This document shows positions 1 to 6,296 of a stretch of DNA of 12,998 bases, in pieces. The notes below the pieces were generated by a model. The model was not told the origin of the DNA and did no database searches. It saw nothing but the letters and a program-made list of their open reading frames with translations. The position numbers and the translations under genes were made by a program. Origin of the DNA: Acidithiobacillus ferruginosus. Lineage in GTDB: Bacteria > Pseudomonadota > Gammaproteobacteria > Acidithiobacillales > Acidithiobacillaceae. Position 1 is the stretch's first letter; each line of letters starts with the position of its first letter. The stretch covers positions 1-12,998 of the forward strand of contig NZ_JABBDR010000297.1 in assembly GCF_018854495.1 (NCBI RefSeq), written 5' to 3'.

Positions 1-38
1 CCGCTGGTGCGGCGGTGGGTAGGCGGTCACCTCACCTA

Positions 39-66
39 TTGTCTCAGTGATGGGGTTCTCTATACT
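39..66 (+). promoter_or_regulatory. Candidate sigma70 promoter for the aguB operon
   Basis: TTGTCT at 39-44 and TATACT at 61-66 are separated by 16 bases. They match the sigma70 consensus at 4 of 6 and 5 of 6 positions. Transcription would start near 73, leaving a leader of roughly 45 bases before the GTG start of aguB at 120. Positions 1-38 show no gene I can support. The promoter is inferred from the motifs alone. Confidence 0.45.
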
Positions 67-119
67 TATCCCACAGGCCGGAAGTGATGTTTGATTGGCC
101 ATGACGGACGAGGTGACAG

Positions 120-992
120 GTGCGGGTAAAAGTGGCAGCCATTCAGATGGCCGTTGGCGAAGACGAGGCCGAGAATATTGCGAAGGCGCTACAGCAGGTC
201 AGCGTAGCGGCCGATGCCGGAGCGAGGATCATCCTCCTCCAGGAACTCTTCAGCACGCCGTACTTCTGCAAAGATCAGAATCCCGATTTCCTGACCCTGG
301 CGCAGCCCCGCGACAGCCACCCCGCCCTGCTCGCCATGCAAAGGCTGGCGCGGCAACGCGAGATCGTGGTCCCGGTCAGTTTTTTTGAGCGCGCCAATAA
401 CGCCTTCTTCAACAGTTTGGTGGTTTTTGATGCCGACGGCAGCGATCTCGGGCTTTATCGCAAGGCGCATATCCCGGACGGTCCCGGCTATCAGGAAAAG
501 TTTTATTTCAGCCCGGGCGACACCGGGTTCCGCGTGTTTGACAGCCGCTACGGACGCCTCGGCGTCGCCATCTGCTGGGACCAATGGTTCCCGGAAGCGG
601 CGCGGGTAATGGCCCTGCAGGGCGCCGAGATACTGCTCTACCCCACTGCCATCGGTTCCGAGCCTCAGGCGCCGGAAGTCCACAGTCGCGGACACTGGAC
701 CCGGGTCATGCAGGGCCATGCCGCCGCCAACCTGATCCCCGTCGTGGCTGCCAACCGGGTGGGACGGGAAATCGGCCGGGAAAGCGAGATCACCTTCTAT
801 GGCGGTTCCTTCATCAGCGACGCGACCGGCGCACTCATCGCCCATGCCGGCCAGGAAGAAACCATCCTCTACGCCGATCTGGACCTGCAAGCCCTCGCTG
901 CCCAGCGGCTGGAGTGGGGGCTCTTCCGGGATCGCCGCCCGGAACTCTATGCGCCCATCCTGACTTTGGACGGAAATCCGCACCGTGGATGA
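120..992 (+). CDS. aguB: N-carbamoylputrescine amidase (nitrilase superfamily)
   Basis: This cytoplasmic hydrolase of 290 residues probably converts N-carbamoylputrescine to putrescine, CO2 and ammonia, the last step of the agmatine deiminase route to putrescine. The carbon-nitrogen hydrolase fold spans the whole protein. The catalytic triad is visible as Glu42 (in LLQELFSTPYF), Lys115 (in LYRKAHIPDGPGY) and Cys152 (in VAICWDQWFPEAAR). The motifs QELFSTPYFC and YRKAHIPDGPGYQEKFYF are typical of the AguB subfamily, as is the length. The GTG start at 120 is chosen because GAGG at 110-113 lies 6 bases upstream and the protein then begins with the usual strand RVKVAAIQM. It overlaps the next gene by 8 bases, so the two form an operon. 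The partner agmatine deiminase (aguA) is not in the window and could lie upstream. Another amide substrate is possible but less likely. Confidence 0.9.
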   Translation: MRVKVAAIQMAVGEDEAENIAKALQQVSVAADAGARIILLQELFSTPYFCKDQNPDFLTLAQPRDSHPALLAMQRLARQREIVVPVSFFERANNAFFNSLVVFDADGSDLGLYRKAHIPDGPGYQEKFYFSPGDTGFRVFDSRYGRLGVAICWDQWFPEAARVMALQGAEILLYPTAIGSEPQAPEVHSRGHWTRVMQGHAAANLIPVVAANRVGREIGRESEITFYGGSFISDATGALIAHAGQEETILYADLDLQALAAQRLEWGLFRDRRPELYAPILTLDGNPHRG

Positions 993-1737
993 TTCCCGCC
1001 CCTCCGCACCACCCGTTATCGCCCTGAGTGCCTATGAGCGCAACGGGGAGGCCTTTTCCCTCGCCCCCCAATATGCCGCCGCCGTTTGTCAGGCGGGTGG
1101 GTTGCCCGTCCTCTTTCCGCCTCAGTGCCCCGAAGCCCGGGTCATTCTGTCGCGCTGTGACGCGCTCGTGCTTACCGGTGGCGGCGACATCTCTCCCGAT
1201 TTTTATGGCGCGCCATGCGGCAACAGCATCCACGCCGTACACCCCGATCGCGATGCCGCCGAGATCGCTCTGGCGCGGGAAGCCATCGCCCGGGGTATCC
1301 CGGTACTCGGCATCTGCCGCGGCCTGCAGATCATCAACGTGGCGCTGGGCGGCGACCTGCTCCAGGACCTGCCCACCAGTATCGGCACTCGCATCTGCCA
1401 TCGCAATGCCGAACATGACCCCGTCCTGCATGAGGTCATCGTCCTGCCGGATACGTTGCTGAGAGGCATCGTCGGGCAGGATACCCTGGAGATATCCTCC
1501 TGGCACCACCAGGCCATCGCGAATATGGCCCCCGCGCTACGCATCAACGCCATCGCCGAAGATGGCGTCATTGAAGCGGTGGACATGCCCGACAATCCGG
1601 ACGTCTTCGCCGTCCAGTGGCACCCTGAACATACAGCCGCCGGTGACCCGCACCAGCAGGCGCTGTTTGCCTGGCTGGTACGGCGCGCCGCCCGGCGCAT
1701 GGCGCGCGGAGTGGGACAGGGCGCGACGAAAAATTAG
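985..1737 (+). CDS. PuuD-like class I glutamine amidotransferase (gamma-glutamyl-GABA hydrolase family)
   Basis: The protein has 250 residues and belongs to the peptidase C26 / class I glutamine amidotransferase family that includes PuuD and the Pseudomonas polyamine-operon amidotransferases. The family cleaves gamma-glutamyl bonds such as that in gamma-glutamyl-GABA. The nucleophile is Cys111 in LGICRGLQIINVALGG, and His213 and Glu215 in VQWHPE complete the triad. The oxyanion region LTGGGDISPDFYG lies near residues 63-74. The GTG start at 985 overlaps the 3' end of aguB by 8 bases and places the first strand (PVIALSAY) where the family has it. Its position behind aguB supports a role in putrescine breakdown or gamma-glutamylated polyamine turnover, but the exact substrate is inferred. 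Its TAG stop overlaps the stop of the convergent dedA gene by 4 bases. Confidence 0.85.
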   Translation: MDDSRPSAPPVIALSAYERNGEAFSLAPQYAAAVCQAGGLPVLFPPQCPEARVILSRCDALVLTGGGDISPDFYGAPCGNSIHAVHPDRDAAEIALAREAIARGIPVLGICRGLQIINVALGGDLLQDLPTSIGTRICHRNAEHDPVLHEVIVLPDTLLRGIVGQDTLEISSWHHQAIANMAPALRINAIAEDGVIEAVDMPDNPDVFAVQWHPEHTAAGDPHQQALFAWLVRRAARRMARGVGQGATKN

Positions 1738-2381
1738 CGGGAAGGGGTCCCAGCAGGCTGCAAACGCTGCTGCAGCCATGCCAGCACGGCGGGAATCAGC
1801 GAAACCACGATGATGGCGACAATCACCATACTCAGGTGGCTTTTGACCCAGGGAAAGCGCCCGAGAAAATATCCCGCACCCAGCAAGCCCCCCACCCACA
1901 GGATCGCTCCCGTCAGATTGAAGCCCAGGAAGCGGCGATAGGGCATGGCGGCAATACCGGCCACAAAGGGCGCGAAGGTTCGGATAACCGGCAAAAAGCG
2001 GGCAATGATCACGGTCTTGCCGCCGTGTCGCGCATAGAAGCGCTGGGTCGTATCCAGGTGCCGGACATGGAGCAGGCGCCCGCCAAAGAGGTGGACACCC
2101 CAACGGCGGCCCACCGCGTAATTCACCGCATCACCCAGCACCGCGGCCGTCACCAGCAGACCCAGCAGCCCGGGTGCGCTCATGACGCCCACCCCGGCAA
2201 GTGTGCCACAGATAAAAAGCATGGAGTCACCCGGCAGGACCGGCATGATCACCAGCCCCGTTTCCGCAAAGAGGATCAGAAACAACAGGGCATAGACCCA
2301 CGCCCCGTATTCCTGAAGAAGTATGATCAGGTATTGGTCGAAATGCAGCAGGATCTGCACGAGGTGATGAATGTCCGGCAT
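1734..2381 (-). CDS. DedA family inner-membrane protein
   Basis: This is a polytopic membrane protein of 215 residues from the DedA/SNARE-associated family. The family is implicated in undecaprenyl-phosphate or phospholipid flipping and in membrane-potential homeostasis. Hydrophobic segments lie near residues 16-48, 51-90, 124-145, 150-175 and 184-203. The charged residues that are essential in E. coli YqjA have clear counterparts: Glu40 and Asp52 in FAETGLVIMPVLPGD, and Arg128 and Arg134 in ARFLPVIRTFAPFVAG. The ATG at 2381 gives the normal DedA length. The open frame extends 32 codons further upstream, but that extension runs into the preceding gene. A GAGGGTGA sequence lies upstream of the chosen start. 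It is the last gene of the lysR operon, 28 bases after the preceding stop. The transported substrate cannot be read from the sequence. Confidence 0.87.
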   Translation of the reverse strand: MPDIHHLVQILLHFDQYLIILLQEYGAWVYALLFLILFAETGLVIMPVLPGDSMLFICGTLAGVGVMSAPGLLGLLVTAAVLGDAVNYAVGRRWGVHLFGGRLLHVRHLDTTQRFYARHGGKTVIIARFLPVIRTFAPFVAGIAAMPYRRFLGFNLTGAILWVGGLLGAGYFLGRFPWVKSHLSMVIVAIIVVSLIPAVLAWLQQRLQPAGTPSR

Positions 2382-2409
2382 TGGCGCGATCACCCTCTGT
2401 GACGCGGAC

Positions 2410-2766
2410 TCACGCGTCTTCCGGCGCGCCGCGGTAGCGCTGATAGTGACGTTCGAACATCTTCTCCAGTTCCACAATCACGATCTCCGCCGCATCCCCG
2501 CCCATCACATGCCTGGACATCAGATTGGAGGTGTCATTGAGCATTGCCTTGGCATCCAGCATGGCATAGCTCTCGCGCAGGCGTTTGATGGCGCCGACGA
2601 CGGTCTCTCCTTCTTTGGCGGGCAGCATCTTCGGTTCCTGGTGTGCCACCGCCGACTCCGGCTGTTGTCGGCTTTTCAAAAAATCTGCGAAGGCCAGTAC
2701 CTGCTCCTGCTCCACGCTCCCGAGCTTGCGCAGGACGCGGAGAAAATGACGCTCCCGGCTATTCAT
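2410..2766 (-). CDS. Hypothetical helical protein (118 aa) in the lysR-dedA operon
   Basis: I do not recognise this protein. The ATG at 2766 shares an ATGA overlap with the stop of the upstream amidotransferase-like gene (2763-2766), so translation is probably coupled. The frame stays open for 41 codons further upstream, but that stretch lies inside the neighbouring gene. The product is small, soluble and charged. It has a predicted helical N-terminus (ERHFLRVLRKLGSVEQEQVL), a Gln/Pro/Glu-rich linker around residues 34-52, and a second helical part ending in VIVELEKMFERHYQRYRG. There is no signal peptide or membrane segment. The helix-linker-helix form suggests a protein-interaction or adaptor role, but no function is claimed. 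Confidence 0.72.
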   Translation of the reverse strand: MNSRERHFLRVLRKLGSVEQEQVLAFADFLKSRQQPESAVAHQEPKMLPAKEGETVVGAIKRLRESYAMLDAKAMLNDTSNLMSRHVMGGDAAEIVIVELEKMFERHYQRYRGAPEDA

Positions 2767-3515
2767 ACATCCGCTCCGGTATCCACCTTGAGAGAAAACA
2801 CCCGTGGCTTGCGCTTCTCGGTCATGAGGGACAACTCGCGGACCATGGCGATGATGACCCGGTCCGTGGTTTTCTGCATCTCCGGCCACAACGCCCGCGC
2901 CTGTTCCAGAAGTTCGCCGATATTCCCGGGGGTTTCGCGGCCTTCTTCCATGAGGATGTCTTCAATCAACCCCGGCTTCATCTCCGGCCGGAACAGCAGT
3001 CCCACAACACCGTCCTCCGCGCGGAAGGCAATCCAGCGGCCGTCATCATCCACCACCAGCGGCTGGATGTCTTCCGGCAAGGTCGCCGTCCCCGGAGACC
3101 AGACCATGACTCGGGCCCCGTCCACCGCCTGCGCCAACGGGTCGTCACGACCTGCCTCCGTAGCATGTGCCGTGGTGAAATAAGCGTTATGGTAAGGCTC
3201 CGGATGCAGTTCCGCCCCTTCGTACTGAGCCAGCAACAACGCACCCAGACCAAAGCCCACCACCGGCCGCTTCGCCTTGCGAAAAATGGCGATGGTGTTG
3301 AGCTCCTGGGTCAGCCATGTGTATCGGTCCGACTCCAGGGGGGACATCGGTCCACCCAACAGGAACAATGCATCAAAGGTCAGGGCATTACCCGGCAATT
3401 CGCCACTGAGAAAAACCCGGAAGTAACTGAAACCGATGTCGCGTTTCTCCAGTTGACTCTCCACGATGCCCAGAAACTCCGAGTAACTGTGCTGCACGAC
3501 AGCGAAATGCTTCAT
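2763..3515 (-). CDS. Glutamine-amidotransferase-fold protein lacking catalytic residues
   Basis: The protein has 250 residues and the class I glutamine amidotransferase fold (GMP-synthase-like subgroup). The family pattern is recognisable: DALFLLGGPMSP near residues 48-59, RPVVGFGLGALLLAQ at 83-97, TATLPEDI near 143-150 and VVGLLFRPEM at 170-179. The nucleophile elbow, normally GxCxG, reads G-F-G-L-G, so Cys is replaced by Gly89. The usual FHPE reads FRPE, so His is replaced by Arg176; Glu178 remains. The protein is therefore unlikely to hydrolyse glutamine and may act as a sensor or binding protein. The ATG at 3515 lies 1 base after the lysR stop, with GGGAGG as a good Shine-Dalgarno inside the end of lysR. 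A longer frame of 25 more codons upstream lacks family similarity. It overlaps the next gene by 4 bases. Confidence 0.8.
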   Translation of the reverse strand: MKHFAVVQHSYSEFLGIVESQLEKRDIGFSYFRVFLSGELPGNALTFDALFLLGGPMSPLESDRYTWLTQELNTIAIFRKAKRPVVGFGLGALLLAQYEGAELHPEPYHNAYFTTAHATEAGRDDPLAQAVDGARVMVWSPGTATLPEDIQPLVVDDDGRWIAFRAEDGVVGLLFRPEMKPGLIEDILMEEGRETPGNIGELLEQARALWPEMQKTTDRVIIAMVRELSLMTEKRKPRVFSLKVDTGADV

Positions 3516-3516
3516 A

Positions 3517-4443
3517 TCAAACCTCCCGACGCACCGGCACCGACAGCATGTCCCTGCTACAGCGATCCTTGGCGAACTCCAGAAATTCATCCATCACCAG
3601 ACTGCGGAATTTCTGCTTCTGATAAACGAAGGAATAAGGACGGGCGAGCGGTGGATCCAGCGGGCGGGCCAGCAAAGTCCCCAATGCCAACTCCTTGAGG
3701 ACAGTCGCCTCAGAAACGACCGCCACCCCCAGCCCGCCTTCCACGGCGCCCTTGACGGCTTCCGGGCTGCCCAGCTCCATGGTGATATTGAGATCGTTGG
3801 CATCCACGCCGACCTGATTCAGGTACTCCATGGTCACCTCACGGGTGCCCGATCCTTCTTCACGGGACACGAAGGGATAATCCAGCAACTCCTGCGGCGT
3901 CACACTTTCGTGAGTGCCCAGGACATGGTCGGGGTGGGCAATCACAATCATGGAGTCCATGCAACACTTGAGGGTGGCGAGGCTCTTGTTGGTTACCAGA
4001 CCTTCCACCAGCCCCAGATCGATACTGTTATCCTCGATCATGTGAACGATTTTATCCGTATTACCCACATACATACGTACCTGCACATCGGGATACTTCA
4101 TTTTGAAGTCACCCAGCACCCGGGGCAGCATGTATTCGGCAATGGTCGTGCTGGCACCGATGAACAGATGCCCGCGCAGATCGCCTGTCATTTCCCCCAC
4201 CCGGTTGGACATTTCGCCATAAAGCGAGATGATGCGCTCAGAGTAATCATAAACCACCATACCGGCCTCGGTGAGGCTGATGCGATTATGGGTGCGGTCA
4301 AACAAGCGCGTGTTGAACTGTTCTTCCAGCTGCTTGACCTGGAAGGTCACCGCCGGCTGGGTCATATGCAGCGTATCCGCGGCCTTGGTAAAGCTGAGCA
4401 GCCTTGCCACCGTATGAAAAACCTGTAAACGCCTGTCTGCCAT
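3517..4443 (-). CDS. LysR family transcriptional regulator
   Basis: This is a LysR-type regulator of 308 residues. The winged helix-turn-helix occupies about residues 3-62, with LLSFTKAADTLHMTQPAV followed by QLEEQFNTRLFDR. A periplasmic-binding-protein-like effector domain follows from about residue 90 to 295, including the typical YPFVSREEGSGTREV segment and the EGGLGVAVVSE segment. The ATG at 4443 is preferred over an in-frame TTG 12 bases upstream, because GAGGA lies 5 bases before it and the family usually begins in this way. It resembles the CysB/CysL/YeiE-like and CbbR-like branches, but the effector cannot be assigned. It heads a four-gene operon and is divergent from a TM2-domain gene. 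Two perfect inverted repeats lie in the shared upstream region. Confidence 0.9.
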   Translation of the reverse strand: MADRRLQVFHTVARLLSFTKAADTLHMTQPAVTFQVKQLEEQFNTRLFDRTHNRISLTEAGMVVYDYSERIISLYGEMSNRVGEMTGDLRGHLFIGASTTIAEYMLPRVLGDFKMKYPDVQVRMYVGNTDKIVHMIEDNSIDLGLVEGLVTNKSLATLKCCMDSMIVIAHPDHVLGTHESVTPQELLDYPFVSREEGSGTREVTMEYLNQVGVDANDLNITMELGSPEAVKGAVEGGLGVAVVSEATVLKELALGTLLARPLDPPLARPYSFVYQKQKFRSLVMDEFLEFAKDRCSRDMLSVPVRREV

Positions 4444-4453
4444 GGAAATCCTC

Positions 4454-4469
4454 AAGTCGCCCGCGACTT
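4454..4469. promoter_or_regulatory. Perfect 16-base inverted repeat in the lysR leader
   Basis: AAGTCGC (4454-4460) and GCGACTT (4463-4469) are perfect reverse complements separated by CC. The dyad lies just upstream of the lysR Shine-Dalgarno sequence and roughly at the start site predicted from the candidate promoter at 4504-4476. It could be a protein-binding operator used for autoregulation. As a hairpin at the 5' end of the lysR transcript its loop would be only 2 bases, so a DNA-binding role is more likely. Confidence 0.5.
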
Positions 4470-4475
4470 TTCGCC

Positions 4476-4504
4476 AGTTTAGGGGTAATATCTGAGCGCT
4501 TCAA
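4476..4504 (-). promoter_or_regulatory. Candidate lysR promoter
   Basis: Read on the minus strand, TTGAAG (4504-4499) and TAAACT (4481-4476) are separated by 17 bases and each match the sigma70 consensus at 4 of 6 positions. The start would fall near 4469, giving a short leader to the ATG at 4443. On the opposite strand, TAATAT at 4486-4491 could be a -10 element for the divergent TM2 gene, though its -35 is weak. These are motif-based inferences only. Confidence 0.4.
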
Positions 4505-4513
4505 TACAGTATT
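4503..4513. promoter_or_regulatory. Candidate LysR operator (AATAC-A-GTATT dyad)
   Basis: AATAC and GTATT flank a single base, forming a perfect 11-base dyad. It has the ATAC/GTAT-type half-sites often seen at LysR-family recognition sites. It overlaps the -35 of the candidate lysR promoter and lies 3 bases before the GGAGG ribosome binding site of the TM2 gene (4516-4520). That position would let a bound regulator affect both directions. Binding is inferred. Confidence 0.45.
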
Positions 4514-4527
4514 ACGGAGGATACCCC

Positions 4528-5130
4528 ATGCCCAAGGCTTGGGAAAAGCTCGATCTGCAAGGCGCCGGGGTACAGAGTCTACAAATTCGCCTGCAAAAAC
4601 TCCAGAAAAAATCTCTATGGGGTTATCTGTACTGGTGTTGTTTCCCGGTGGGCGCCCATCGCTTCTACCTGGAACAGCCGTGGGCCTGGGCCTTTCCGCT
4701 GGTCAGCGTGGCGATTGTCGCACTGGCTTTTCTGGGTCTGACCTGGGAGGCAGTCGGTTTCGCCGTCGCGCTCTGCGTCGCCGCGCTTTGGGATCTCAGC
4801 CGTATTGGTCTGTGGATCAGCGCCTACAACAAGGATCTGCGCAAGGCGAGCTGGTTTGCCAGACAAACGCCGGCTGCTCCCGCCGATTACCAAGGGCGCG
4901 CGGACACCCGGGAACACCCTACGCAATGGCAGCGCGAGCTACAGGACTATACCCAAACCAAGGAGAGCGAGCGCGCCGGTCATCCTGCCGCCAATGCGCC
5001 CGGCAGGAAAGGCTTTGCACCGGGCCAGCGCCGACTTTCTTTCGCGGAACAGGAGCGGCTGCTTGCGGAGATGGCGAAATCCGCCAAAAGCACAGCGGCG
5101 AAAAATCCACCCGATTCCGCCGAAAAGTAA
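4528..5130 (+). CDS. TM2-domain membrane protein
   Basis: The protein has 200 residues. A TM2 domain lies at about residues 27-98: a KKSLWGYLYWCCFPVGAHRFYL start, with the characteristic GAHRFYL turn, then two to three hydrophobic helices ending in LWDLSRIGLWISAYN. The remaining C-terminal half is hydrophilic, low in hydrophobic residues and rich in Gln, Glu, Lys and Arg, so it is probably cytoplasmic and partly disordered or helical. The ATG at 4528 has GGAGG at 4516-4520, 7 bases upstream. The molecular function of bacterial TM2 proteins is not established. It is divergent from lysR and may share its regulation. It converges on the aldo/keto reductase with a 20-base gap that shows no clear terminator. 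Confidence 0.8.
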   Translation: MPKAWEKLDLQGAGVQSLQIRLQKLQKKSLWGYLYWCCFPVGAHRFYLEQPWAWAFPLVSVAIVALAFLGLTWEAVGFAVALCVAALWDLSRIGLWISAYNKDLRKASWFARQTPAAPADYQGRADTREHPTQWQRELQDYTQTKESERAGHPAANAPGRKGFAPGQRRLSFAEQERLLAEMAKSAKSTAAKNPPDSAEK

Positions 5131-5150
5131 GCGGAAGCCCTTCCCCCGGT

Positions 5151-6296
5151 CTACCGCTCCTTTTCAAACATGGCCAGATAACGTTCTTTGGGAAGCGGGA
5201 GCTGTCTGGCTACCGCCAGTAAATCAGGGAGATGCAGCGGGGTGCTGAGCCCCACCAGAGTGACGCCTATGCCGGGCGTGGAGCGCACAAACTGAACGGC
5301 GCGCTGCGCGGCATCGGCCAAATCCGGCATGGCTTCCTGCAGGGACGGCACCTCTTCCCGCGCCAGCAGACCCTTGCCGAGGGGATGGCTGGCCATGATG
5401 GTCAGCTTGAGCTGGAAAGCCGCCTGGATGGTGGAGCCGATGTTGCCCTGCCCCGTGACCTGACTGAACCGGGTGTAGGCCTCCGGCATCAGCGCGTTGA
5501 AAGGCAACTGCACTACCCGCAGATGATGGCGGTTTCCCTGCCCCGCCGCCTTCTCCGCCAGTCCGATGAGGCTGGTCAGGGACTGGAACAGGGTATTGTC
5601 CGTCTCTACCCGGCAGGCATTGAAGGTGGAAATGCCGTAGTAGCGAATCTTGTTGGCCTGCACCGCCGCTTCGAGCATAGTGAACACATCCATCAGCTTG
5701 CGATACATCTGTTCTTTGCCGATCAAAGGGATATGCACCTCCGGCTGATCCACCAGAAACACATCCAGGGTTTCCAGACCGGTTTGCGCGCGCAACGTAT
5801 CCAGTTGCCAGGCAATATATTCGGGGCTCAGACAGTGAACCCCCTGGACCAGGTCCTCCTCTTTGCCCAGCCCCTTGGCCACCACCTCCTCACGGAAGAA
5901 TGTCAGCGGATCTTCTGGCCGTCCGTCGGGAAAGGTCAGAAAGCCCCCCTTGCCAACCACGAAAAACTCTTCACGCTGGATACCTGCCGCCATCGCCTTT
6001 GCGATACCTACACCTACCACCCGCCCGGCCCGCCCGAGGCGGTAGTTGGCACCAGTGTCGACGACGTTGATGCCCGACTGCAAGGCCCGTGCCACAACGG
6101 CCGCCACCGCGACATCCGTCACATCGTCCACGCCACCGGGGAAGGTACCGACACCCAGGGAGGATAGCTTGATGCGGGTGTTCAAAAAGTCACTGAAGTG
6201 CTCGTCAGCGAGGGTCCCGGCGAAGCGCGCCACATAAGCCTTGGTACCCGCACTGTTGGCGGCCCCCGGAATCAGTCCATTTTCCGCAGCATTCAC
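5151..6296 (-). CDS. Aldo/keto reductase family protein
   Basis: The protein has 381 residues and a TIM-barrel NAD(P)H-dependent oxidoreductase fold of the aldo/keto reductase superfamily. Visible motifs are LSSLGVGTFPGG near 45-55, INVVDTGANYRLG at 76-88 (Asp80 and Tyr85 of the catalytic tetrad), VVGKGGF at 113-119 (Lys116), IRYYGISTFN, and a C-terminal TLVGLSTP. The tetrad His, normally in a segment like LxHNP, appears as Asp183 in FLVDQP. It is longer than typical members because of an N-terminal extension and insertions. The GTG at 6296 overlaps the deacetylase stop as GTGA, and AGGAG lies 9 bases upstream. It is the last gene of the cbbQO operon. The substrate is unknown and the His change raises doubt about ordinary reductase activity. 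Confidence 0.83.
   Translation of the reverse strand: MNAAENGLIPGAANSAGTKAYVARFAGTLADEHFSDFLNTRIKLSSLGVGTFPGGVDDVTDVAVAAVVARALQSGINVVDTGANYRLGRAGRVVGVGIAKAMAAGIQREEFFVVGKGGFLTFPDGRPEDPLTFFREEVVAKGLGKEEDLVQGVHCLSPEYIAWQLDTLRAQTGLETLDVFLVDQPEVHIPLIGKEQMYRKLMDVFTMLEAAVQANKIRYYGISTFNACRVETDNTLFQSLTSLIGLAEKAAGQGNRHHLRVVQLPFNALMPEAYTRFSQVTGQGNIGSTIQAAFQLKLTIMASHPLGKGLLAREEVPSLQEAMPDLADAAQRAVQFVRSTPGIGVTLVGLSTPLHLPDLLAVARQLPLPKERYLAMFEKER

Noticed and set aside
26..117. GTCACCTC (26-33) is an exact reverse complement of GAGGTGAC (110-117), the aguB ribosome binding region, which suggested a regulatory hairpin.
   Set aside because: The candidate promoter would start transcription near 73, so the first arm would not be in the mRNA. 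An 8-base match over this distance can occur by chance.
189..983. Long open frame of 264 codons antisense to aguB.
   Set aside because: It mirrors the high-GC codon structure of aguB, which has a full catalytic triad. The antisense product shows no family motif.
1750..1778. GCAGCAGGCTGC...GCTGCTGCAGC repeats as a possible terminator hairpin for the convergent genes.
   Set aside because: The repeat pairs in several alternative short registers with no T-run, and it lies within the dedA coding sequence. It is probably alanine/glutamine codon repetition.
2382..2477. N-terminal extension of DedA by 32 codons.
   Set aside because: It overlaps the upstream gene, is Arg/Ser-rich and not hydrophobic, and the ATG at 2381 gives the normal family length.
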